From: Mallotus nudiflorus
Lineage: Eukaryota; Streptophyta; Magnoliopsida; Malpighiales; Euphorbiaceae
Assembly: GCA_947683625.1 (NCBI GenBank)
Contig: CANTUR010000937.1
Location: 62,001-126,000 of the forward strand
Reading direction: 5' to 3'
Length of the DNA stretch: 64,000 nucleotides
How positions within the stretch are numbered: the stretch's first letter is position 1; each line of letters starts with the position of its first letter. The notes under the pieces are model-generated. The model saw nothing but the letters and a program-made list of their open reading frames with translations, searched no databases and was not told the origin of the DNA. Below are positions 25,647 to 37,480 of the stretch, piece after piece. A program made the translations under genes and the position numbers.

Positions 25647-26004
25647 TTATATACTATGGGCCCCGTGTGTCAACCGATGCCACCAGGAACGTCCATTTGA
25701 AGCCCAAGTGCGCAAGCCCACTCTATCAAATCCATGGGCCTACACATGGGTTTTTAGGCCCAAAGACAAATCGCTATCGATGGCCTTCATAGTCCGTACT
25801 ATAGCCCTATCAGTCAGCTTCGATTTGATATATTATGGGCCCCGTGGGTCAACCGATGCCACCACGAACGTCCATTTGAAGCACAAGTGCCCAAGCCCAC
25901 TCTATCAAATCCATGGGCCTAAACATGGCTTTTTGGGCCCAAAGACAAATCGCTATACATGGCCTTTATAGCCCGTACTATAGCCCTCTGAGTCAGCTTC
26001 GATT

Positions 26005-26203
26005 TGATATATTATGGGCCCCGTGGGTCAACCGAAGCCGCCACGAACATCCATTTGAAGCCCAAGTGCGCAAGCCGACAATCAAATCCATGGGCCTAAA
26101 CAAAGGTTTTTGGGCCCAAAAACATGGGTTTTTGGGCCCGAAGATAAACTGCTATAGATGAATTTTATAGCACTCTTTATACCCCACTGAGTCAGCTTCG
26201 ATT
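26005..26203 (+). repeat. Long-subfamily monomer, 199 bp
   Basis: Two box copies. The marker is GCCGACAATC and the first box reads CAAAGGTTTTTGGGCCC. It lies only two standard monomers downstream of the three-box unit. Confidence 0.9.
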
Positions 26204-26919
26204 TGATATATTATGGGCCCCATGGGTCAACCGATGCCGCCACGAATGTCCATTTGAAGCCCAAGTGCGCAAGCCCACTCTATCAAATCCATGGGCCTAC
26301 ACATGGGTTTTTGGGCCCAAAGACAAATTGCTATCGATGGCCTTTGTTGGCCGCACTATAGCCCTCTGAGTCAGCTTCGATTTGATATATTATGGGCCCC
26401 GTGGGTTAACCGATGCCGTCACGAATGTCCATTTGAAGCCCAAGTTCGCAAGCCCACTCTATCAAATCGATGGGCCTACACATGGCTTTTTAGGCACAAA
26501 GACAATTCTCTATCGATGGCCTTCATAGGCCGCACCATAGCCCTCTCAGTCAGCTTCGATTTGATATATTATGGGCCCCGTGTATCAACCGATGTCGCCA
26601 CAAACGTCCATTTGAAGCACAAGTGCACAAGCCCACTCTATCAAATCCATGGGCCTACACATTGGTTTTTAGGCATAAAGACAAATCGCTATCAATGGCC
26701 TTTATAGGACGCACTATAGCCCTATCAGTCAGCTTCAATTTGATATATTATGGGCCCCGTGGGTCAATCGATGCCGCCACGAACTTCCGTTTGAAGCACA
26801 AGTGCGCAAGCCCACTCTATCAAATCCATGGGCGTAAACATGGCTTTTTGGGCCCAAAGACAAATCGCTATACATGGGCTTTATAGCCCACACTATAGCC
26901 CTCTAAGTCAGCATCGATT

Positions 26920-27117
26920 TGATATATTATGGGCCCCGTGGGTTGACCGATGCCGCCACGAACTTCCTTTTGAAGCCCAAGTGCGCTAGCCCACAATCAA
27001 ATCCATGGCCTAAACATAGGTTTTTGGGCCCGAAAACATGGGTTTTTGGGCCCGAAGATAAACCGTTTTAGGAGAAGTTTATAGTGCCCATTATAGCCCT
27101 ATGACTCAGCTTTGATT
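26920..27117 (+). repeat. Long-subfamily monomer, 198 bp (first of an adjacent pair)
   Basis: Counterpart of the unit at 8335, sharing the CGCTAGCCCACAATC marker and a GGAGAAGTTTATA tail. It keeps the bases that the 8335 copy has lost. Confidence 0.9.
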
Positions 27118-27316
27118 TGATATATTATGGGCCCTGTGGGTCAACTGATGCCTCCACGAACGTCCACTTGAAGCCCAGGTGCGCAAGCCCCCAATCAAAT
27201 CCATGGGCCTAAACATAGGTTTTTGGGCCCGAAAACATGGATTTTTGGGCCCGAAGATAAATCTCTTTAGACAAAGTTTATAGCACCCATTATAGCCCTC
27301 TAAGTCAGCTTCGATT
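27118..27316 (+). repeat. Long-subfamily monomer, 199 bp (second of an adjacent pair)
   Basis: Counterpart of the unit at 8530, sharing the CCCCCAATC marker and CGTCCACTTGAAGCCCAGG (GTCCACTTGAAGCCTAGG at 8530). Confidence 0.9.
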
Positions 27317-29094
27317 TGATATATTATGGGCCTCATGGGTCATCCGATGTCGCCACGAACGTCCATTTGAAGCCCAAGTGCACAAGCCCACTCTATCAAA
27401 TCCATGGGCCTACACTTGGCTTTTTGGACCAAAGACAAATCGATATCGATGGCCTTTATAGGCCGCACTATAGCCCTATCAGTCAGCTTTGATTTGATAT
27501 GTTATAGGCCCGCGTGTGTCAACCGATACCGCCACGAACGTCCATTCGAAGCACAAGTGCCCAAGCCCACTCTATCAAATCCATGGGCCTACGTATGGCT
27601 TTTTGGGCCCAAAGACAAATTGCTTTTGATGGCCTTTATAGCCCACACTATAGCTCTATCAGTCAGCTTCGATTTGATATATTATGGGCCCCGTGGGTCA
27701 ATCGATGCCGCCACGAACGTCTATTTGAAGGACAAGTGCCTAAGCCCACTCTATCAAATCCATGGGCCTAAACATGGGTTTTTGGTCCCAAAGACAAATC
27801 GCTATAGATGGGCTATATAGTCCACACTATAGCCCTCTCAGTGAGCTTTGATTTGATATATTATGGGCCCCGTGGGTCAACCGATGCCGCCACGAACGTC
27901 CATTTGAAGCCCAAGTGCATAAGCCCACTCTATCAAATCCATGGGCCTACACATGGGTTTTTGGGCCCAAAGACAATTCTCTATCGATGGCCTTCATAGC
28001 CTGCACTATAGCCGTCTCAGTCAGCTTCGATTTGATATACTATGGGCCCCGTGGGTCAACCGATGCCGCCATGAACGTCCATTTGAAGCCCAAGTGCGCA
28101 AGCCCACTCTATCAAATCCATGGGCCTACACATGGGTTTTTAGGCCCAAAGACAAATCGTCATCGAAGGCATTTATAGCCCACACTATAGCCCTATCAGT
28201 CAGCTTCGATTTGACATATTATGGGCCCCGTGGGTCAACCGATGCCGCCACGAACGTCCATTTGAAGCCCAAGTACGTAAGCCCACTCTATCAAATCCAT
28301 GGGCCTACACATGGATTTTTGGGCCCAAAGACAAATCGCTATCGATGGCCTTTATAGCCCGCACTATAGCCCTATCAGTTAGCTTCGATTTGATATATTA
28401 TGGGCCCCGTGGGTCAACCGATGCCGCCATGAACGTCCATTTAAAGTACAATTGCCCAAGCCCACTCTATCAAATCCATGGGCCTACACATGGGTTTTTG
28501 GGCCCAAAGACAAGTCGCTATTGATGGCCTTCATAGCCCACACTATAGCCCTCTCAGTCAACTTCGATTTGATATATTATGGGCCCCGTGGGTCAATCAA
28601 TGCCGTCACGAACGTCCATTTGAAGCCCAAGTGCGCAGGCCCACTCTATCAAATCCATGGGCCTACACATTGGTTTTTGGGCCCAAAGACAAATCGCTAT
28701 CGATGGCCTTTATAGCCCACACTATAGCCCTCTCAGTCAGCTTCGATTTGATATATTATGGGCCCCGTGGATCAATCGATGCCGCCACGAACGTCCATTT
28801 GAAGCATAAGTGCCCAAGCCCACTCTATCAAATCCATAGGCCTACACATGGGTTTTTAGTCCTAAAGATAAATCGCTATCGATGGCCTTTATAGCCCGCA
28901 CTATAGCCCTCTCAGTCAGCTTCCATTTGATATATTATGGACACCGTGGGTCAACCGATGCCGCCACGAACGTCCATTTGAAGCCTAAGTGTGCAAGCCC
29001 ACTCTATCAAATCCATGGGCCTACGCATGGGTGTTTGGGCCCAAACACAAGTCGCTATCGATGGCCTTCATAGCCCGCACTATAGCCCTCTCAG

Positions 29095-29260
29095 TCAACT
29101 TCGATTTGATATATTATGGGCCCCGTGGGTCAACCGACCATTTGAAGCCCAAGTGCGCAAGCCCACTCTATCAAATCCATAGGCCTACACATGGGTTTTT
29201 TGGCCCAAACACAAATCGCTATCGATCGCCTTTATAGCCCGCACTATAGCCCAATCAGTC
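29095..29260 (+). repeat. Monomer with a 15-bp internal deletion
   Basis: CAACCGA is joined directly to CCATTTGAAG at about 29137, removing TGCCGCCACGAACGT, the most CpG-rich part of the unit. The flanks are intact. Coordinates of the unit ends are approximate. Confidence 0.88.
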
Positions 29261-29389
29261 AGCTTCGATTTGATATATTATGCGCCTCGTGGGTCAACCG
29301 ATGCCGCGACGAACGTCCATTTGAAGCACAAGTGCCCAAGCCCACTCTATCATATCCATGGGCCTAAACATGGCTTTTTGGGCATAAAG

Positions 29390-30130
29390 ACAAATCGCTA
29401 TAGATGGACTTTATAGCCCGCACTATAGCCCTCTGTGTCAGTTTCGATTTGATATATTATGGGCCGTGTGGGTCAACAGATGCCGCCACGAACGTCCATT
29501 GAAAGCCCAAGTGCGCAAGCCCACTCTATCAAATCCATGGGCCTACACATGGGTTTTTGGGCCTAAAGACAAATCGTTATCGATGGCCTCCACAGCCCGG
29601 ACCATAACCCTCTCAGTCAGCTTTGATTTCATATATTATGGGCCTCGTGGATCAGCTGATGCCACCACGAACGTCCATTTGAAGCCCAAGTGCGTAAGCC
29701 CATAATCAAATCCATGGGCCTCAACATAGGTTTTTGGACCCGAAAACATGAGTTTATGGGCCCGAAGATAAATCGCTATAGACGAAGTATATAGCACCCA
29801 TTATAGCCCTCTGAGTCAGCTTTAATTTGATATATTATGGGCCCCGTGGGTCAACCGATGCCGTGACGAACGTCCATTTGTAGCCTAAGTGCGCAAGCCC
29901 ACTCTATCAAATCCATGGGCCTAAACATAGGTTTTTAGGCCTAAAGACAAATTGCTATAGACGACCTTTATAGCCTATATAATAGCCCTCTAAGTCAGCT
30001 TCGATTTGATATATTATGGGCCCTGTGGTCAACCGATGCCGCCACGAACGTCCATTTGAAGCCTAAGTGCCTAAGCCTACTCTATCAAATCCATGGGCCT
30101 AAACATGGCTTTTTGGGCCCAAAGACAAAT
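29390..30130 (+). repeat. Old duplicated block, copy 2 (pairs with about 18150-18900)
   Basis: Same order of rare variants as the upstream block, at an offset of about 11.24 kb, with moderate divergence. Confidence 0.78.
29629..29827 (+). repeat. Long-subfamily monomer, 199 bp
   Basis: Two box copies (GGACCCGAAAACATGAG, then TTTATGGGCCCGAAGATA), with the marker CCCATAATC. It is the counterpart of the unit at 18393 and shares its neighbours on both sides. Confidence 0.88.
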
Positions 30131-30542
30131 CTCTATGGATGAACTTTATAGCCCGCACTATAACCCGCTGAGTCAGCTTCGATTTGATGTATTATAGGCC
30201 CCGTGGGTCAACCGATGCCGCCACGAATGTCCATTTGAAGCCCAAGTGCGCAAGCCCACTCTATCAAATCCATGGGCCTACACATGGGTTTTTGGACCCA
30301 AAGACAAATCGCTATCGACGGCCTTTATAGCGCGTACTATAGCCCTATCAGTCAACTTCAATTTGATATATAATGGGCCCCGTGGGTCAATCGATGTCGC
30401 CACGAAAGTCTATTTGAAGCCCAAGTGCCCAAGCCCACTCTATCAAATCCATGGGCCTAAACTAGGCTTTTTGGGCCCATAGATAAATTGCCATAGATGG
30501 GCTCTATAGGCCATACTATAGCCCTCTGAGTTAGCTTCAATT

Positions 30543-31079
30543 TGATACATAATGGGCCCCGTGGATCAACCGATGCCACCATGAACGTCCATTTGAAGCC
30601 CAGGTGCGCAAGCCCTCTCTATCAAATCCATGGACCTACACATGGGTTTTTGGGCCCAAAGACAAATCGCTATCGATGGCCTTCATAGCCCATACCATAG
30701 CCCTCTCAGTCAGCTTCAATTTGATATATTATGGGCCCCGTTGATCAACCGATGCCGCCACGAACGTCCATTTGAAGTACAAGTGCCCAAGCCCACTCTA
30801 TCAAATCCATGGGCCTACACATGGGTTTTTGGGCCCAAAGACAAATCGCAATCGATGGCTTTTATAGCCCGCACTATAGCCCTATCAGTCAGCTTCAATT
30901 TGATATATTATGCGCCCCGTGGGTCAACCGATGCCGCCACGAACGTCCATTTGAAGCACAAGTACCCAAGCCCACTCCATCAAATCCATAGGCATAAACA
31001 TGGATTTTTGGGCCCAAAGGCAAATCGTTATAGATGGGCTTTATAGGCCGTACTATAGCCCTCTGAGTTAGCTTCGATT
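30543..31079 (+). repeat. 537-bp trimer, copy 1
   Basis: Three monomers form the unit. They differ at the tail (CTCTCAGTC, CTATCAGTC, CTCTGAGTT) and in the third by GTACCCAAGCCC, ATAGGCATAAACATGG and TTATAGATGGGC. The first starts TTTGATACATAATGGG. The next two 537-bp blocks repeat this order in exact register. Confidence 0.9.
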
Positions 31080-31616
31080 TGATATATTATGGGCCCCGTG
31101 GGTCAACCGATGCCGCCACGAACATCCATTTGAAGCCCAAGTGTACAAGCACACTCTATCAAATCCATGGGCCTACACATGGGTTTTTGGGCCCAAAGAC
31201 AAATCACTATCGATGGCCTTCATAGCCCGTACCATAGCCCTCTCAGTCAGCTTCAATTTGATATATTATGGGCCCCGTTGATCAACCGATGCCGCCACGA
31301 ACGTCCATTTGAAGCACAAGTGCCCAAGCCCACTCTATCAAATCCATGGGCCTACACATGGGTTTTTGGGCCCAAAGACAAATCGTAATCGATGGCTTTT
31401 ATAGCCCACACTATAGCCCTATCAGTCAGCTTCAATTTGATATATTATGGGCCCCGTGGGTCAACCGATGCCGCCACGAACGTCCATTTGAAGCACAAGT
31501 ACCCAAGCCCACTCCATCAAATCCATAGGCATAAACATGGATTTTTGGGCCCAAAGACAAATCGTTATAGATGGGCTTTATAGGCCGTACTATAGCCCTC
31601 TGAGTTAGCTTCGATT
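31080..31616 (+). repeat. 537-bp trimer, copy 2
   Basis: Exact-register copy of the preceding 537 bp, with the CCCCGTTGATCAACC and ATAGGCATAAACATGG units in the same places. Confidence 0.93.
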
Positions 31617-32153
31617 TGATATATTATGGGCCCCGTGGGTCAACCGATGCCGCCACGAACGTCCATTTGAAGCCCAAGTGCACAAGCACACTCTATCAAA
31701 TCCATGGGCCTACACATGGGTTTTTGGGCCCAAAGACAAATCGCTATCGATGGCCTTCATAGCCCGTACCATAGCCCTCTCAGTCAGCTTCAATTTGATA
31801 TATTATGGGCCCCGTTGATCAACCGATGCCGCCACGAACGTCCATTTGAAGCACAAGTGCCCAAGCCCACTCTATCAAATCCATGGGCCTACACATGGGT
31901 TTTTGGGCCCAAAGACAAATCGCAATCGATGGCTTTTATAGCCCGCACTATAGCCCTATCAGTCAGCTTCAATTTGATATATTATGGGCCCCGTGGGTCA
32001 ACCGATGCCACCACGAACGTCCATTTGAAGCACAAGTACCCAAGCCCACTCCATCAAATCCATAGGCATAAACATGGATTTTTGGGCCCAAAGACAAATC
32101 GTTATAGATGGGCTTTATAGGCCGTACTATAGCCATCTGAGTCAGCTTCGATT
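31617..32153 (+). repeat. 537-bp trimer, copy 3
   Basis: Third exact-register copy, very close to copy 2. Related trimers appear singly further right (near 34963, 38737, 42872, 48281 and 60142), so this cassette was later carried into the large duplications. Confidence 0.93.
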
Positions 32154-32332
32154 TGATATATTATGGGCCCCGTGGGTCAACCGATACCACCACAAACGTC
32201 CATTTGAAGCCCAAGTGCGCAAGCCAACTCTATCAAATCCATGGGCCTACACATGGGTTTTTGGGCCCAAAGACAAATGGCTATCGATGGTCTTCATAGC
32301 CCGTACTATAGCCCTATCAGTCAGCTTCAATT

Positions 32333-32435
32333 TGATATATTATGGGCACCGTGGGTCAATCGATATCGCCACGAACGTCTATTTGAAGCCCAAGCCCAAG
32401 TGCCTGCACCATACCCCTCTCAGTTATCTTCGATT
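32333..32435 (+). repeat. Truncated 103-bp monomer at an internal deletion
   Basis: The distance between TGATAT-equivalent boxes is only 103 bp. AAGTGCC (monomer position about 66) is joined to TGCACCATACCCCTC (position about 150), losing about 82 bp, and CCCAAG is duplicated just before the join. The right side matches the unit before the long monomer at 35677 (CACCATACCCCTCTCAGTTA), which suggests the deletion joined two different monomers. Confidence 0.88.
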
Positions 32436-32634
32436 TCATATATTATGGGCCCTGTGTATCAACCGATGCCGCCACGAATTTCCATTTGAAGCCCAAGTGC
32501 GCAAGCCCACAATCAAATCCATGGGCCTAAACATAGGTTTTTGGGCCCGAAAACATGGGTTTTTGGGCACGAAGATTAACCACTATAGATGATGTTTATA
32601 GCACCCATTATAGCCCTCTGAGTCAGCTTCGATT
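32436..32634 (+). repeat. Long-subfamily monomer, 199 bp
   Basis: Two box copies, starting TTTCATATATTATGGGCC and ending in the GCACGAAGATTAACC tail. It is of the same lineage as the units at 35677, 39454, 43589, 45221, 48998 and 60860. Confidence 0.9.
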
Positions 32635-35052
32635 TGATATATTATAGGTCCCGTGGATCAACCGATGCCGCCACGAATGTCCATTTGAACCCCAAGTGCG
32701 CAAGCCCACTCTATCAAATCCATGGGCCTACACATGGGTTTTTGGGCCTAAAGACAAATCGTTATAGATGGCCTTTATAGCCCACACTATAGCCCCATCA
32801 GTCAGCTTCAATTTGATATATTATGGGCCCCGTGGGTCAACCGATGCCGCCACGAACGTCCATTTGAAGCACAAGTGCCCAAGCCCACTCTATCAAATCC
32901 ATGGGCCTACACATGGGTTTTTGGGCCCAAAGACAAATCGCTAGCGATGGCCTTTATAGCCCATACTATAGCCCTATCAGTCAGCTTCGATTTGATATAT
33001 TATGGGCCCCGTGGGTCAACCGATGCCGCCACAAACGTCCATTTGAATCACAAGTGCCCAATCCCACTCTATCAAATCCCTGGGCATAAACATGGATTTT
33101 TGGGCCCAAAGACAAATCGCTACATATGGGCTTTATAGCCCGCACTATAGCCGTCTGAGTCAGCTTCGATTTGATATATTATGGGCCCCATGGGTCAACC
33201 GATGCCGCCACGAACATCCATTTGAAGCCCAAGTGTGCAGGCCCACTCTATCAAATCCATGGGCCTACACATGGGTTTTTGGGCCCAAAGACAAATCGCT
33301 ATCGTCGGCCTTCATAGCTCGTACTATAGCCCTATTAGTCAGCTTCGATTTGATATATTATGGGCCCCATGGGTCAACCGATGCCGCCACGAACGTCCAT
33401 TTGAAGCACAAGTGCCCAAGCCCACTCTATCAAATCCATGGGCCTAAACTTGTCTTTTTGGGCCCCAAGATAAATCGCTATAGATGGGCTTTATAGCCAA
33501 CACTATAGCCCTCTGAGACAGCTTCGATTTGATATATTATGGGCCCCGTGGGTCAACCGATGCCGCCACGAACGTCCATTTGAAGCCCAAGTACGCAAGC
33601 CCACTCTATCAAATCCATGGGCCTACACATGGGATTTTGGGCCCAAAGACAAATCGCTATCGATGGCCTTTATAGCCCATACTATAGCCCTATCAGTCAG
33701 CTTCAATTTGATATATTATGGGCCCCATGGGTCAACCGATGCCGCCATGAACGTCCATTTGAAGCACAAGTGCCCAAGCCCACTTTATCAAATCCATGGG
33801 CCTAAACATGGCATTTTGGCCCATTGATAAATCACTATAGATGGGCTATATAGCTCGTACAATAGCCCTCTGAGTCAGCTTTAATTTGATATATTATGGG
33901 CCCCGTGGGTCAACCGATGCCGCCAAGAACGTCCATTTGAAGTCCAAGTGCACAAGCCCACTCTATCAAATCCATGGGCCTACACATGAGCTTTTGGGCC
34001 CAAAGATAAATCCCTATCGATGGCCTTCATAGCCCGCACCATAGCGCTCTCAGTCAGCTTCGATTTGATATATTATGGGCTCCGTTGATCAACCGATGCC
34101 ACCACAAACGTCCATTTGAATCACAAGTGCCCAAGCCCACTCTATCAAATTCATGGGCCTAAACATGGCTATTCGGGCCCAAAGACAAGTCGCTGTAGAT
34201 GGGTTTTACAGCTCGCACTATAGCCCTCTGAGTCAGCTTCGATTTGATATATTATGGGCCCCGTGGGTCAACCGATCTCGCCACAAAAGTCCATTTGAAG
34301 CACAAGTGCCCAAGCCCATTCTATCAAATCCATGGGCCTAAACATAGCTTTTTGGGCCCAAAGACAAATTGCTGTAGATGGGTTTTATAGCCCGCACTAT
34401 AGCCCTCTGAGTCAGCTTCGAGTTGATATATTATGGGCCCCGTGGGTCAATCGATGCCGCCACGAATGTCCATTTGAAGTACTAGTGCCCAAGCCCACTT
34501 TATCAAATCCATGGGCCTAAACATGGCTTTTTGGGCCTAAAGGCAAATCGTTGTGTATGGATTTTATAGCCCGTACTATAGCCCTCTGAGTTAGCTTCGA
34601 TTTGATATATTATGGGCCCCGTGGGTCAACCGATGCCGCCACGAACGTCCATTTGAAGCACAAGTGCCCAAGCACACTCTATCAAATCCATGGGCCTACA
34701 CATGGGTTTTTGGGCCCAAAGACAAATCGCTATCGATGGCCTTTATAGCCCGTACTATAGCCCTATCAGTCAGCTTCAATTTGATATATTATGGGCACTG
34801 TGGGTCAATCGATGTCGCCACGAATGTCTATTTGAAGCCCAAGTGCCCAACCCACTCTATCAAATCCATGGGCCAAAACATGGCTTTTTGGGCCCATAGA
34901 TAAATCGCCATAGATGGGCTCTATAGGCCGTACTATAGCCCTCTGAGTCAGCTTCAATTTGATACATTATGGGCCTCGTGGATCAACCGATGTCGCCATG
35001 AACGTCCATTTAAAGCCCAGGTGCACAAGCCCTCTCTATCAAATCCATGGGC
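32635..35052 (+). repeat. Mixed monomeric segment before the large duplications
   Basis: About 13 standard monomers. They include a run marked by GCTGTAGATGGGTTTTA (about 34190-34560) that resembles units at 50.9 and 52-56 kb, and a unit beginning TTTGATACATTATGGGCC at about 34960 that opens the trimer cassette. I see no other structure. Confidence 0.85.
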
Positions 35053-35676
35053 CTACACATGGGTTTTTGGGCCCAAAAGACAAATCGCTATCGATGGCCT
35101 TCATAGCCCATACCATAGCCCTCTCAGTCAGCTTCGATTTGATATATTATGGGCCCCGTTGATCAACCGATGCCGCCATGAACGTCCATTTGAAGCACAA
35201 GTGCCCAAGCCCACTCTATCAAATCCATGGGCCTACACATGGGTTTTTAGGCCCAAAGACAAATCGCAATCGATGGCCTTTATAGCCCGCACTATAGCCC
35301 TATCAGCCAGCTTCGATTTGATATATTATGGGACCTGTGGGTAAACCGATGCCGCCACGAACGTCCATTTGAAGCATAAGTGCCCGAGCCCACTCCATCA
35401 AATCCATAGGCATAAACATGGATTTTTGGGCCCAACGACAAATCGTTATAGATGGGCTTTATAGGCCGCACTATAGCCCTGTGAGTCAGCTTCAATTTGA
35501 TATATTATGGGCCCCGTGGGTCAATCGATGCCACCACAAACGTCCATTTGAAGCCCAAGTGCGCAAGCCGACTCTATCAAATCCATGGGCCTACACATGG
35601 GTTTTTGGGCCCAAAGACAAATGGCTATCGATGGTCTTCGTAGCCCGCACCATACCCCTCTCAGTTAGATTCGATT

Positions 35677-35875
35677 TCATATATTATGGGCCCTGTGGAT
35701 CAACTGATGCCGCCACGAATGTCCATTTGAAGCCCAAGTGCGCAAGCCCACAATCAAATCCATAGGCCTAAACATAGGTTTTTGGGCCCGAAAACATGGG
35801 TTTTTGGGCACGAAGATAAACCGCTATAGACGACATTTATAGCACCCATTATAGCCCTCTGAGTCAGCTTCTATT
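35677..35875 (+). repeat. Long-subfamily monomer, 199 bp
   Basis: Two box copies. It starts TTTCATATATTATGGGCC, has the tail GACGACATTTATAGCACCC, and is followed by a unit with the damaged start TTTGATATATTAGAGGTC. The unit at 45221 is its copy. Confidence 0.92.
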
Positions 35876-36049
35876 TGATATATTAGAGGTCTCGTGGATC
35901 AACCGATGCCGCCACGAACGTCCATTTGAAGCCCAAGTGCGCAAGCCCACTCTATCAAATCCATGGGCCTACACTTGGCTTTTTGGGCCCAAAGATAAAT
36001 CGTTATCAATGGCCTTTATAGCCCGGACTATAGCCCCATCAGTCCGCTT

Positions 36050-37480
36050 CGATTTGATATATTATGGGCCCCGTGGATCAACCGATACCGCCACGAACGT
36101 CCTTTGAAGCACAAGTGCCCAAGCCCACTGAATCAAATCCATGGGCTTACACATGGGTTTTTGGGCCCAAAGACAAATCGCTAGCGATGGCCTTTATAGC
36201 CCGCAGTATAGCCCTATCAGTCAGCTTCGATTTGATATATTATGGGCCCCGTGGGTCAACCGATGCCGCCACGAACGTCCATTTGAATCACAAGTGCCCA
36301 AGCCCACTCTATCAAATCCATGGGACTAAACATGGCGTTTTGGGCCCAAAGACAAATCGCTACAGATGAGCTTTATAGCCCGCACCATAGCCCTCTCAGT
36401 CAGCTTCGATTTGATATATTATGGGCCCCGTGGGTCAACCGATGCCACCACAAACGTCCATTTGAAACACAAGTGCCCAAGCCCACTCTATCAAATCCAT
36501 GGGCCTACACATGGGTTTTTGGGCCCAAAGACAAATCGCATTCGATGGCTTTTATAGCCCGCACTATAGCCCTATCAGTCAGCTTCAATTTGATATATTA
36601 TGGACCCCGTGGGTCAACCGATGCCACCACAAACGTCCATTTGAAGCCCAAGTGCGCAAGCCCACTCTATCAAATCCATGGGCCTACACTTGGCTTTTTG
36701 GGCCCAAAGATAAATCGTTATCAATGGCCTTTATAGCCCGCACTATAGCCCCATCAGTCCGCTTCGATTTGATATATTATGGGCCCCGTGGGTCAACCGA
36801 TACCGCCACGAACGTCCTTTGAAGCACAAGTGCCCAAGCCCACTGCATCAAATCCATGGGCCTACACATGGGTTTTTGGGCCCAAAGACAAATCGCTAGC
36901 GATGGCCTTTATAGCCCGCACTATAGCCCTATCAGTCAGCTTCGATTTGATATATTATGGGCCCCGTGGGTCAACCGATGCCGCCACGAACGTCCATTTG
37001 AATCACAAGTGCCCAAGCCCACTCTATCAAATCCATGGGACTAAACATGGCGTTTTGGGCCCAAAGACAAATCGCTACAGATGAGCTCTATAGCCCGCAC
37101 CATAGCCCTCTTAGTCAGCTTCGATTTGATATATTATGGGCCCCGTGGGTCAACCGATGCCACCACAAACGTCCATTTGAAGCACAAGTGCCCAAGCCCA
37201 CTCTATCAAATCCATGGGCCTAAACATGGCTTTTTGGGCCCAAAGACAAATCGCTATAGATGGGCATTATAGCCCGCACTGTAGCCCTCTGAGTCAGCTT
37301 CAATTTGATATATTATGGGCCCCGTGGCCCAACCGATGCCGCCACGAACCTCCATTTGAAGCCCAAGTGCGCAAGCCCACTCTATCAAATCCATGGGCCT
37401 ACACATGGATTTTTGGGCCCAAAGACAAATCGCTATCGATGGCCTTCATAGCCGGCACTATAGCCCTATCAGTCAGCTTT
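36050..37480 (+). repeat. Tandem 4-monomer duplication (715-bp step)
   Basis: The ordered variants from about 36050 recur from about 36765 at a 715-bp distance (four monomers less one base): GTCCTTTGAAG, CGCTAGCGATGG, GAATCACAAG and GGGACTAAACATGGCG. The missing base is the GTCCTTTGAAG deletion itself, present in both copies. The same tetramer pair is found at 45.6-46.9 kb. Confidence 0.85.

Larger units (their letters stand above)
26600..28100 (+). repeat. Old duplicated block, copy 2 (pairs with about 8000-9700)
   Basis: Carries the same ordered set of rare variants as the upstream block, including an adjacent pair of long monomers, the CTACACTTGGC unit and the CTCTCAGTGAGC tail. Offsets grow slightly along the block (18585 to 18588 bp) through small indels. 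Confidence 0.8.
22000..30542 (+). repeat. Diverged plus-oriented satellite rich in long monomers
   Basis: About 47 monomers with no continuous higher-order period that I can see. It holds six of the 18 plus-strand long-subfamily units, including the only three-box unit and one adjacent pair. It also holds the second copies of two old duplicated blocks and one unit with a 9-bp loss near 23884 (CAAATGGCCTAGACATGGG). Confidence 0.9.
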
